The translations under genes and the position numbers were made by a program. DNA of 17,930 bases from DASZTV01 sp035548125 (GTDB taxonomy: Bacteria; Actinomycetota; Actinomycetes; JAFAQI01): NCBI GenBank assembly GCA_035548125.1, contig DASZTV010000084.1:1-17930 (forward strand). The letters are read 5' to 3'. Under the pieces are notes generated by a model. The model ran no database searches, was not told where the DNA came from, and saw nothing but the letters and a program-made list of their open reading frames with translations. This document shows, in pieces, positions 7,027-13,731 of the stretch (positions are counted from its first letter, which is position 1; each line of letters begins with the position of its first letter).

Positions 7027-7395
7027 ATGGGTTCTCGACGGTCCACGATTCGTGGCGGCCGCCTCGGCGGTGCGCCGGGGTCTGAGGTCGACCGCGGAGG
7101 GGTCGTCGAGCCACGCCGCCAGGTCTCCTACTGGTGCCACGCCGGCCACGAGAGCAGGCCGGCTTTCGCATTGCATGTCGAGCTGCCGCAGACCTGGTCC
7201 TGCCAGGTCTGCGGCCAGCCGGCAGGCCCCGACCAGGGCGAGCCTCCCCCGCGCGAGCGGATGTCCGGCGGGCCGCCCAAGACCCCGTTCGAGTTCCTCA
7301 TGATGCGCCGCACCATGGCCGAGGGTGACGAGCTGCTCGAAGAGGCCCTCGCGAAGCTCCGCGAAGAGCGATCCACACGAGGCCGCGCGCGCTGA
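7027..7395 (+). CDS. rbpA: RNA polymerase-binding protein RbpA
   Basis: RbpA binds RNA polymerase and group 1/2 sigma factors, stabilises the open complex, and in Streptomyces and mycobacteria affects basal rifampicin tolerance. The 122 residues follow the known order: an N-terminal tail with IRGGRLGG (8-15), the core domain with Cys37, His41, Cys59 and Cys62 placed as in the Streptomyces zinc-binding form (mycobacterial RbpA lacks these cysteines), a basic linker around 75-80 containing RER, and a C-terminal sigma-interaction helix pair (about 84-115) with Arg94 and Arg95 where the sigma-contacting arginines of RbpA occur. GGAG is about 12 nt upstream of the ATG. The TGA stop shares its A with the start of the following exporter (TGATG). 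No clear SigR-type promoter (GGAAT-N18/19-GTT) was found. Confidence 0.95.
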   Translation: MGSRRSTIRGGRLGGAPGSEVDRGGVVEPRRQVSYWCHAGHESRPAFALHVELPQTWSCQVCGQPAGPDQGEPPPRERMSGGPPKTPFEFLMMRRTMAEGDELLEEALAKLREERSTRGRAR

Positions 7396-8867
7396 TGGCG
7401 GAAGTGGCACCAGCAGCTGCCGGTGCCGCGCAAGCGGCAGAGCATGCCCCCAGCGCGTCGGCGGCGCCCGGCGATCACAAGGCCGACGGGCTGATCCTCG
7501 CGGTCGCCTGCGTCGCGCAGTTCATGGTGGTGCTCGACGTCTCCATCGTGAACGTCGCACTCCCCTCGATCGGTCACGACCTCCACTACTCGGCCACCGG
7601 CCTGCAGTGGGTGGTCAACGCCTACGTCCTCACCTTCGCCGGCTTCCTGCTCCTCGGCGGCCGGCTTGCCGACCTGCTCGGGCGGCGCCGGGTCTTCATC
7701 GGCGGGCTCCTGCTGTTCTCCCTCGCGAGCCTGCTCGGCGGCCTCGCGCAGAACTCCGGCGAGCTGACCGCAGCCCGCGCGGTGCAGGGTCTCGGCGGCG
7801 CAGTCCTGTCACCGGCCACGCTCACGATCATCATGACCACGTTCACCGAGGGTGAGGCGCGCCATCGCGCGCTCGGTGCGTGGGGCGCGGTAGCCGGCCT
7901 CGGCGGCGCCTTCGGGGTGATCCTCGGCGGCATCCTCACCTCGGAGCTGTCCTGGCGCTGGGTCCTCTACGTCAACATCCCGATCGGCCTCGCCGCGATG
8001 GTCGCGGCGATGGTCGTCCTCTCTGAACGCCGCCGCCCCGACGCAGAGCACTCCCTGGACATCAGCGGGTCGATCCTCGCGACCGGAGGTCTGGCGCTCG
8101 CCGTCTACGCGATCGTCGGCACCGACGTCCACCCGTGGGGATCGGCGCGCACCGTCTGGCTGCTGGTCGCCGCGGCGATCATCCTGGTCGCCTTCGTCGC
8201 GTCGCAGACCCGGGTGAAGGCGCCACTGATGCCGCTCGGCCTGTTCCGCAACCGCAACGTGTCTGCCGCGAACCTCACGATGCTGCTGCTCGGCGTCGCG
8301 TTCTTCTCGATGTGGTACTTCCTCTCGCTCTACCTGCAGGACGTGAAGGGCCACAGCCCGCTGCGTACCGGTCTGCTGTTCCTCCCGATGAGCGCGGCGA
8401 TCATCGCCGGCGCGCAGACCGCAGGTCGCTCGCTCGGCCGGCTCGGGCCGCGAATGCTCATCCTGACCGGCTTGTGTCTCGCCGCGGCCGGATTCGCGTG
8501 GCTCACCCAGCTCGAGGCGTCGAGCAGCTACGTCAACGGGGTGCTGGGCGGGACGTTGCTGATCTCCTACGGCGTCGGGCTGACGTTCGCGCCGCTGGCC
8601 TCCGCCGCGACCACCGGCGTCCACTGGACGCAGGCAGGCCTGGCATCGGGTTTGCTCAACACCGCGCGCCAGGTGGGCGGCTCACTCGGTCTCGCCATCC
8701 TCGCGACGATTGCGACCGACCACACCCGCCACGTGCAGCACCTCACCGGCCCGCTGGCGGCGGAGGCGTCCGGCTTCGACCACGCGTTCGCGGGGGCGGC
8801 CATCGCCTGCGGTGTTGCGGCACTCGCCGCCCTGGCACTGCCGCGCCGAACCAGCACTCCGGCTTGA
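7395..8867 (+). CDS. MFS drug exporter, DHA2 (EmrB/QacA) family
   Basis: This 490-residue inner-membrane antiporter would export drugs or other hydrophobic compounds with proton exchange. It has the DHA2 motif D1 LDVSIVNVALP (47-57) in the first helix, motif A GGRLADLLGRRRV (88-100) in the loop after helix 2, and a glycine-rich helix 5 (GAVAGLGGAFG). The length and spread of hydrophobic stretches fit 14 helices. A 30-residue Ala-rich soluble N-terminus precedes helix 1. The ATG at 7395 overlaps the rbpA stop by one base, and its own TGA overlaps the next gene's TTG start, so three genes are translationally linked. No adjacent TetR or MarR regulator is visible. The substrate is unknown. Confidence 0.94.
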   Translation: MAEVAPAAAGAAQAAEHAPSASAAPGDHKADGLILAVACVAQFMVVLDVSIVNVALPSIGHDLHYSATGLQWVVNAYVLTFAGFLLLGGRLADLLGRRRVFIGGLLLFSLASLLGGLAQNSGELTAARAVQGLGGAVLSPATLTIIMTTFTEGEARHRALGAWGAVAGLGGAFGVILGGILTSELSWRWVLYVNIPIGLAAMVAAMVVLSERRRPDAEHSLDISGSILATGGLALAVYAIVGTDVHPWGSARTVWLLVAAAIILVAFVASQTRVKAPLMPLGLFRNRNVSAANLTMLLLGVAFFSMWYFLSLYLQDVKGHSPLRTGLLFLPMSAAIIAGAQTAGRSLGRLGPRMLILTGLCLAAAGFAWLTQLEASSSYVNGVLGGTLLISYGVGLTFAPLASAATTGVHWTQAGLASGLLNTARQVGGSLGLAILATIATDHTRHVQHLTGPLAAEASGFDHAFAGAAIACGVAALAALALPRRTSTPA

Positions 8868-9859
8868 CCGCCGCCCTCAGCGGCTGCGCCAACCCTCCCG
8901 CGGCGACGTACGACGTCGCGCTGCTCGACCTCGACGGGGTCGTCTACATCGGTGCCGCCGCCGCCCCCCATGCTGTCGCGTCGCTCGACGAGGCGCGCCG
9001 CGCCGGGATGCGCACCGCGTATCTGACGAACAACGCCTCGCGCACCCCCGAGGACGTCGCCGCGCAGCTGGCGAGCCTGGAGGTCGCCGCCACCGCCGAT
9101 GAGATCGTGACCAGCGCGCAGGCGGCCGCGGCGCTGCTCGCGGAGCGCCTCGGCTCCGGTGACACAGTGCTGGTGGCCGGCGCCGATGCGCTTCGTGATG
9201 CCGTCGCGGCGGTCGGACTTCGGGTGGTGACGTCGGCGGACGACGAGCCCCGGGCGGTTGTGCTGGGCTACGACCCGACGCTCGACTATTCGCGGCTCGC
9301 CGAAGCCGCGCTTGCCATCCGGCGCGGCGCCGCGTTCGTCGCCTCCAACCTCGACGCGACACTGCCCACGCCCCGCGGCTTGCTACCCGGGATGGGCTCG
9401 CTCGCGGCGCTGGTCAGCACGGCAACCGGGCAGCAGCCGGAAGCCGCCGGGAAGCCGGCACGGCCGCTGTTCGACATCTCGGTCGAGCGCACCGCCGCCA
9501 AGCGCCCGCTCGTCGTGGGAGACCGCCTCGACACCGACATCGAGGGAGCACGCCGCGCCGGCATCCCGTCGATGGTCGTGATGACCGGGGTCGCGACACT
9601 GCTCGACCTGGCGACCGCGCCACCGGAGCGCCGGCCGGATCTCCTCGCCTCCGACCTGCGCGGCCTGAACCGGCCGCATCCGGCGGCTCGCGACGGGCAC
9701 TGCGGCGACGCCGTCGCCGAATACGACAGCGCAACGAAGCAGATCGTCGTACGTCAGCGGGGCAACGACGATCTCGACGAGACGCTGGCCGCCATCGCCA
9801 CCGCGGCGTGGCAGGCCCTCGACGACGGGTGCGCGGTGGTTGAGGTGGATCCCGGCTAG
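8864..9859 (+). CDS. HAD-IIA family phosphatase (NagD/phosphoglycolate-phosphatase-like)
   Basis: HAD-IIA enzymes hydrolyse small phosphoesters such as nucleotides or phosphoglycolate. Motif I is LLDLDGVVYIG with nucleophile Asp22 and acid/base Asp24, motif II includes TNNASRTP (55-62), Lys197 lies in GKPARPLF, and motif III is VVGDRLDTDIEGA with acidic residues 220, 223 and 225. The cap domain lies between motifs I and III, as in class IIA. About 70 residues follow the HAD core, including DAVAEYDS and the helical DDLDETLAAIATAAWQAL, which I cannot assign. The TTG start overlaps the exporter stop as TTGA; no ATG or GTG fits before motif I, and upstream in-frame codons lie inside the exporter gene. 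The protein would be 331 residues, with no separate Shine-Dalgarno site. Confidence 0.88.
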   Translation: MTAALSGCANPPAATYDVALLDLDGVVYIGAAAAPHAVASLDEARRAGMRTAYLTNNASRTPEDVAAQLASLEVAATADEIVTSAQAAAALLAERLGSGDTVLVAGADALRDAVAAVGLRVVTSADDEPRAVVLGYDPTLDYSRLAEAALAIRRGAAFVASNLDATLPTPRGLLPGMGSLAALVSTATGQQPEAAGKPARPLFDISVERTAAKRPLVVGDRLDTDIEGARRAGIPSMVVMTGVATLLDLATAPPERRPDLLASDLRGLNRPHPAARDGHCGDAVAEYDSATKQIVVRQRGNDDLDETLAAIATAAWQALDDGCAVVEVDPG

Positions 9860-9866
9860 GGGCGCG

Positions 9867-9872
9867 TACGGT
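9867..9872 (+). promoter_or_regulatory. Probable -10 box of a leaderless LON-domain gene
   Basis: TACGGT fits TANNNT and ends six nucleotides before the ATG at 9879, which is the spacing expected when transcription starts at the A of the start codon. No Shine-Dalgarno sequence is present between them. A -35 match is not clear (GTGGAT at 9845-9850 is 16 nt away). Confidence 0.5.
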
Positions 9873-9878
9873 TCAGCC

Positions 9879-10541
9879 ATGGGCGCGCTGATCCCGTTGT
9901 TCCCGTTGGGGACGGTGCTGCTGCCCGGCGCGCCACTGCCGCTTCACATCTTCGAGGAGCGCTACCGCCGGCTCGTGGCCGACCTGCTCGAGCTTCCCGC
10001 GGAGGAGCGCCAGTTCGGCGTCATCGCCATCCAGGCCGGGCGCGAGGTCGGGCCTGACGCGGTCGAGAGCCTGCACGAGGTCGGTTGCGTCGCGCAGGTC
10101 GCGGCGACCCACCCGGCGGCAGACGGCACGTACGAGCTCGAGACGATCGGCACCCGCCGGTTCCGGCTCCTCGACATCGACCACGGAGCGCCCTACCTCA
10201 GAGGCAGCGTCGAGTGGCTGCCCGAGCCGGCGGGGAAAGCCGCCGACCTGGTACCCGTCGTCGCCGAGCGCTACATCAGCTACCGCACGGAGCTCGCCCG
10301 CATGCACGGCGCCGAGCTCGAGCCGCCGGAGCTTCCCGGCGACCCACGGCTGCTGTCCTACCTCGTTGCCGCGACGGTGATCGCCGACGTCCGCGACCGG
10401 CAGAGCTTCCTCGAGCAGTACGACGCGGCGGCACGGCTCGCGATGGAGTCGCGCTGGCTGCTTCGCGAAGCCGCGATCCTGCGCCGGATCTCGGCGGTAC
10501 CTGCCGATCGGCGCTTCGACATCGGCTTCTCGGTGAACTAG
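9879..10541 (+). CDS. Standalone LON substrate-binding domain protein
   Basis: This 220-residue protein is made of the N-terminal substrate-binding (LON/PUA-like) domain of Lon protease without the AAA+ or Ser/Lys protease domains. It begins IPLFPLGTVLLPGAPLPLHIFEERYR (read in two parts, residues 5-18 and 19-30), the family signature, then FGVIAI (46-51), GCVAQVAATHPAADGTYELETIGTRRFRLL across 69-98, and a C-terminal helical bundle from about 120. Such proteins are widespread in actinobacteria; their role is not well defined, and adaptor or protein-binding functions are guesses. An in-frame ATG at 9840 lies inside the upstream gene; the ATG at 9879 is preferred because the domain starts there and TACGGT sits at leaderless spacing. 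Confidence 0.9.
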   Translation: MGALIPLFPLGTVLLPGAPLPLHIFEERYRRLVADLLELPAEERQFGVIAIQAGREVGPDAVESLHEVGCVAQVAATHPAADGTYELETIGTRRFRLLDIDHGAPYLRGSVEWLPEPAGKAADLVPVVAERYISYRTELARMHGAELEPPELPGDPRLLSYLVAATVIADVRDRQSFLEQYDAAARLAMESRWLLREAAILRRISAVPADRRFDIGFSVN

Positions 10542-10550
10542 CTCCTCTGT

Positions 10551-10556
10551 CAAGAT
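10551..10556 (+). promoter_or_regulatory. Possible -10 box of a leaderless glutathione peroxidase gene
   Basis: CAAGAT ends six nucleotides before the ATG at 10563. It is an acceptable -10 match (shares AT-rich positions with TATAAT) at leaderless spacing. GAGG immediately before the ATG is too close to act as a normal ribosome binding site. No convincing -35 is seen. Confidence 0.35.
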
Positions 10557-10562
10557 CGAGGC

Positions 10563-11060
10563 ATGACCTCTCTCCGCGATCTTCCTGTTACCGCCCTCGA
10601 CGGAACGCCGACGACGTTCGGCGCCATCACGGGCGACCGCGTTACGCTCGTGGTCAACGTCGCGAGCAAGTGCGGGCTGACGCCGCAGTACGCCAAGCTC
10701 GAGGCGCTGCAACGCGAGCTCGACGGCGCGGCGTTCACCGTTGTGGGCTTTCCGTGCAACCAGTTCGGCGGTCAGGAGCCCGGAACGTCGGAGGAGATCG
10801 CGACGTTCTGCTCCACGACGTACGGCGTGTCCTTCCCGATGACGTCGAAGGTCGAGGTCAATGGCGAGGGGCGGGACCCGATCTACACCGAGCTCACCGG
10901 CCACGCCGACGCCGAAGGCGCAGCCGGCGACATCCAGTGGAACTTCGAGAAGTTCGTGGTCGGACGGGACGGCGAGGTGTTGGGCCGGTTCCGGCCACTG
11001 GTCGAGCCGGACGACCCCGCGCTGCGAAGCTGCATCGACGGCGCGCTGGGTAGCGTCTGA
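10563..11060 (+). CDS. Glutathione peroxidase family, thioredoxin-type two-cysteine peroxidase
   Basis: This 165-residue cytosolic enzyme would reduce hydrogen peroxide and organic or lipid hydroperoxides. The peroxidatic residue is Cys37 in VNVASKCGLTPQY (cysteine, not selenocysteine). The rest of the catalytic tetrad is present: Gln71 in FPCNQFGGQEPG, and Trp126 and Asn127 in IQWNFEKF. Cys83 in TFCSTTYGVSFPM aligns with the resolving Cys82 of yeast Gpx3, so thioredoxin rather than glutathione is the likely reductant, which also fits actinobacteria that use mycothiol. The gene is 21 nt after the LON-domain gene and 4 nt before an aldo/keto reductase on the same strand. Confidence 0.95.
   Translation: MTSLRDLPVTALDGTPTTFGAITGDRVTLVVNVASKCGLTPQYAKLEALQRELDGAAFTVVGFPCNQFGGQEPGTSEEIATFCSTTYGVSFPMTSKVEVNGEGRDPIYTELTGHADAEGAAGDIQWNFEKFVVGRDGEVLGRFRPLVEPDDPALRSCIDGALGSV
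11051..11056 (+). promoter_or_regulatory. Probable -10 box of a leaderless AKR operon
   Basis: TAGCGT fits TANNNT and ends eight nucleotides before the ATG at 11065. It lies in the last codons of the glutathione peroxidase gene, and no Shine-Dalgarno site precedes the ATG. If real, the AKR operon has its own leaderless transcript in addition to any read-through. No clear -35. Confidence 0.45.
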
Positions 11061-11064
11061 CGGT

Positions 11065-12087
11065 ATGGAGTTTCGACGGCTCGGCTCGGCCGGGATGAAG
11101 GTCTCGGAGATCTCGTACGGCAACTGGATCACCCACGGCGGGCAGATCGAGGAAGACGCGGCGTTCGCCTGCGTGAAGCAGGCGCTCGAGAGCGGCATCA
11201 CGACGTTCGACACCGCCGACGTCTACGCCAACACCCGCGCGGAGACGGTGCTCGGCAAGGCGCTGGCAGGTGAACGGCGGGAGTCACTGGAGATCTTCAC
11301 GAAGGTCTACGCGCCGACCGGCCCCGGCGGCCCCAACGACGGCGGACTGTCGCGCAAGCACGTGATGGAGTCCTGCCACGCGTCCCTGCAGCGGCTGCAG
11401 ACCGATCACATCGACCTCTACCAGGCGCATCGCTACGACCACGAGACGCCGCTCGAAGAGACCATGAGCGTGTTCGCGGACCTGGTGCATGCGGGCAAGG
11501 TCCACTACATCGGGGTGTCAGAGTGGACCGCCGAGCAGATCCAGGCGGGTCATCACCTCGCCACCGAGCTGAAGATCCCGTTTGTCTCCAACCAGCCGCA
11601 GTACTCCATGCTCTGGCGGGTCATCGAGGGCAAGGTGGTCCCGACCTGCGAGGAACTCGGCATCGGGCAGATCGTCTGGTCGCCCATCGCGCAGGGAGTG
11701 CTGACCGGCAAGTACAAGCCTGGGCAGCCGGTGCCCGAGGGTTCCCGTGCGACCGACGAGGTCGGTGGCGGCGCGTCCAATGTCAAGCACTGGCTCAACG
11801 ATGCCGTCCTCGAAGCGGTCGGCCGGCTCGAGCCGATCGCGGCCGAGGCCGGCCTGTCGATGGCACAGCTGGCAATCGCCTGGGTGTTGCAGAACCCCAA
11901 CGTCTCCAGTGCGATCGTCGGCGCCTCGCGCCCGGAACAGATCGTCGACAACGTGGCGGCCAGCGGCGTACGGCTGGAAGCGGACGTCATGAAGGCGATC
12001 GATGAGGCACTGGGTTCGGTCGTGATCAGCGACCCGTCGTTCACCGAGCGGCAGTCGCCGCCCACCCGGCCGGTGCGGAGGGCATAG
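11065..12087 (+). CDS. Aldo/keto reductase, Kv-beta-like (AKR6-type)
   Basis: This 340-residue NADPH-dependent oxidoreductase resembles the Kv channel beta-subunit/YghZ branch. The catalytic tetrad is visible as Asp49 and Tyr54 in FDTADVYANT, Lys80 in IFTKVY, and His122 in LYQAHRYD. Further family segments are GKVHYIGVSEWTAEQI, SNQPQYSMLWR and SPIAQGVLTGKY, and the C-terminal cofactor-binding part includes SAIVGASRPEQIVDNV. The ATG at 11065 begins MEFRRLGSAGMKVSEISYG, the normal start of the family; longer in-frame translation would run back into the peroxidase gene. The TAG stop shares one base with the GTG of the next gene (TAGTG). In bacteria such enzymes detoxify aldehydes such as methylglyoxal, but the substrate here is unknown. 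Confidence 0.93.
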   Translation: MEFRRLGSAGMKVSEISYGNWITHGGQIEEDAAFACVKQALESGITTFDTADVYANTRAETVLGKALAGERRESLEIFTKVYAPTGPGGPNDGGLSRKHVMESCHASLQRLQTDHIDLYQAHRYDHETPLEETMSVFADLVHAGKVHYIGVSEWTAEQIQAGHHLATELKIPFVSNQPQYSMLWRVIEGKVVPTCEELGIGQIVWSPIAQGVLTGKYKPGQPVPEGSRATDEVGGGASNVKHWLNDAVLEAVGRLEPIAAEAGLSMAQLAIAWVLQNPNVSSAIVGASRPEQIVDNVAASGVRLEADVMKAIDEALGSVVISDPSFTERQSPPTRPVRRA

Positions 12088-12527
12088 TGCCACTCGAAGG
12101 AGAGTACGAACCGAGCAGCTGGGACTGGGTGCGCGAGCAGGTCGAGAAGTACGAGCGCTCCGACGGCGCCGACGCGCCGAACCTGCTCGACACCTCCTAC
12201 CCCGTCGTGGTGGTCACGAGCCGCGGTGTGAAGACCGGAAAGCTGCGGAAGAACCCGGTGATGCGCGTCGAGCACGAGGGGAAGTACGCGGCGATCGGCT
12301 CCAAGGGCGGCGACCCGAAGAACCCGGCGTGGGTGGAGAACCTACGCGCCGACCCGCACGTCGAGCTGCAGGACGGCGCGCAGAAGTGGGACATGATCGC
12401 GCGCGAGGTCGACGGCGAGGAGCGCGACGAGTGGTGGGCGCGCGGCGTCGCGGCGTACCCGGACTACGAGGCCTACCAGTCCTGGACCGACCGCAAGATC
12501 CCGGTCTTCGTCCTCGAGCGCGAGTGA
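12087..12527 (+). CDS. Nitroreductase/deazaflavin-dependent oxidoreductase (Ddn family)
   Basis: This 146-residue protein matches the Ddn-like split-barrel family known from mycobacteria, which uses cofactor F420 (some members bind other ligands). The conserved core is VVVTSRGVKTGKLRKNPVM (41-59), then YAAIGSKGGDPKNPAWVENL (67-86), where basic and glycine-rich segments contact the deazaflavin, and ADPHVELQDG. Family members reduce quinones, nitroimidazoles or other enone-like compounds. The GTG start overlaps the AKR stop by one base; the stop overlaps the next gene's GTG by four bases (GTGA). The helical N-terminus with WDWVREQVEKYERSDG is normal for the family. No F420 biosynthesis gene is in the window, so F420 use is inferred. 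Confidence 0.92.
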   Translation: MPLEGEYEPSSWDWVREQVEKYERSDGADAPNLLDTSYPVVVVTSRGVKTGKLRKNPVMRVEHEGKYAAIGSKGGDPKNPAWVENLRADPHVELQDGAQKWDMIAREVDGEERDEWWARGVAAYPDYEAYQSWTDRKIPVFVLERE

Positions 12528-12814
12528 AGGGTCCCACCTCTCGCTGGCTTCGTTCGGAGATCACCTACGGTCCGACCGGACGAGTCGTCTGGACCGTTCT
12601 CATCCTCGCGCCGGTCATCTTCGGCGTCTTCTTCAGCGCCGTCTTCCTCGTGGCCGGGGTGATCTGGCTCTTCGTCGTGCCGATCGCCCTTCGGGACGTG
12701 TGGCGCGCGGTCAAGGATCGCCGGCAGCCACCGCCGATCATCATTCCGGCGGACCCGCAGCCGCTTCGGCCTGGCGAGTCGATCCACGATCGCGACGTGC
12801 CCGGCCGGTGGTGA
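12524..12814 (+). CDS. Small membrane protein of unknown function
   Basis: This 96-residue protein is not one I recognise. A short basic/polar N-terminus is followed by a hydrophobic stretch at about 21-55 (VVWTVLILAPVIF, then FLVAGVIWLFVVPIAL), long enough for one or two closely spaced membrane helices. A basic loop (RDVWRAVKDRRQ) and a proline-rich hydrophilic tail follow. The reading frame is supported by its position: the GTG start overlaps the Ddn-like stop as GTGA, and its own TGA overlaps the next GTG in the same way. Coupling to both neighbours suggests it works with the Ddn-like protein or the PAP2 protein, possibly as a membrane partner, but this is inference. Confidence 0.75.
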   Translation: MKGPTSRWLRSEITYGPTGRVVWTVLILAPVIFGVFFSAVFLVAGVIWLFVVPIALRDVWRAVKDRRQPPPIIIPADPQPLRPGESIHDRDVPGRW

Positions 12815-13725
12815 GCACCCCCACGCACGAGGACGGGTCGATCGATCGTGCCGTGCTGTCCCGGCGGCTGCTCATCGCCGCGGCGCTGTCGGTCGGCGTC
12901 GCGGGGTTCGCCTACCTGCTGATGGTGCGGACCTCGCTCGGTCAGCGGTTCGACAACGCTGCGCTCATCGGCTCGTTCCAGCAGAGCGAGTCGGCTCGGA
13001 TCAATGACGGGTTCTTCGTGGCGAAGGCGAGCGCAACGGTCTTCTTCCTCGCGTTGCTGACCGCAGTGGGCGTCGGCGTGGTGCGACATCGACCACGGAT
13101 CGGGTGGACCCTTGCCGTGACCGCGGTGGTGTCCGTCCTGGTCACCCACGCGCTGAAGGTCAACGTGCTGACCCGGCCGATGCTCGCGGCGAGCGACCAG
13201 GTGGTGTCGGCGTACAACACCTATCCGAGCGGACACACCGCGACGGCGGTCGCCGCAGCGATGATCCTGGTGGTCGTCAGCCCACCTGCGGCCCGCGGAC
13301 TGGTCGCCGTGCTGGCGGGTGCGTACGCCTCGGTGATCGCGCAGGACGTGCAGACTGCGGGCTGGCACCGGCCCAGCGACGCGATCGGCGCGGCCTTCGT
13401 GGTGTTCGCGATCGTCGCGGTCGTCGCGGCGGTCCTGGCACGACGCCGCCCGGTGGGACGCGCCGCACCACGCACCAACGCCATCGCCTACCCGGTGCTG
13501 GCCGTCGCGGGGCTCACCAGTGGCCTGTTCAGCGCGATCAACGCGGCGCGCGCGTTGAACACGCTGCGTAAGACCTCCGACACCGCCGCGGTCACGCCGA
13601 GCCTGCGCAACGACGCGCACTACTTCAGCATCTCGCTCACCGTGCTTGTGGTGGCGAGCCTGCTCGCTGTGCTGCTCGCGTTGCTCGGGTCAGCCGACCT
13701 CGACGAGCCCGCCGACCCGAACTAG
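12811..13725 (+). CDS. PAP2 superfamily membrane protein, divergent
   Basis: PAP2 proteins remove phosphate from lipid phosphates such as phosphatidate or prenyl diphosphates. The 304-residue protein has about eight hydrophobic segments (near 20-39, 68-90, 98-115, 143-158, 161-178, 192-210, 226-245, 272-292). The central motif PSGH is intact (139-142, with catalytic His142) and the third motif supplies His186 and Asp190 in GWHRPSDAIG. Two deviations are visible: the first motif reads K-x5-RP (Lys116 to Arg122) rather than K-x6-RP, and the Ser-Arg pair expected six residues before His186 is Asp179-Val180. The GTG at 12811 overlaps the preceding stop as GTGA; GTG at 12808 is a near-equal alternative. 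The stop overlaps the convergent hydrolase stop. Confidence 0.85.
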   Translation: MSTPTHEDGSIDRAVLSRRLLIAAALSVGVAGFAYLLMVRTSLGQRFDNAALIGSFQQSESARINDGFFVAKASATVFFLALLTAVGVGVVRHRPRIGWTLAVTAVVSVLVTHALKVNVLTRPMLAASDQVVSAYNTYPSGHTATAVAAAMILVVVSPPAARGLVAVLAGAYASVIAQDVQTAGWHRPSDAIGAAFVVFAIVAVVAAVLARRRPVGRAAPRTNAIAYPVLAVAGLTSGLFSAINAARALNTLRKTSDTAAVTPSLRNDAHYFSISLTVLVVASLLAVLLALLGSADLDEPADPN

Positions 13726-13731
13726 GCGGGC
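13707..13731. terminator. Hairpin across two convergent stop codons
   Basis: GCCCGCC (13707-13713) and GGCGGGC (13725-13731) form a perfect 7-bp GC stem with an 11-nt loop. The loop holds CTA of the palindrome CTAG, which supplies the overlapping TAG stops of the PAP2 gene (plus) and the glycoside hydrolase gene (minus). The symmetrical position suggests a bidirectional terminator. There is no T-tract on either side, so it would be a non-canonical terminator of the kind proposed for actinobacteria. Confidence 0.5.

Noticed and set aside
8135..8863. N-terminal extension of the HAD phosphatase frame inside the exporter gene
   Set aside because: The HAD domain begins right after the TTG at 8864, and the upstream frame is out-of-frame exporter sequence.
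9873..11213. Long minus-strand open frame opposite the LON-domain, peroxidase and AKR genes
   Set aside because: It spans three recognisable plus-strand genes and the gaps between them, and shows no domain of its own.
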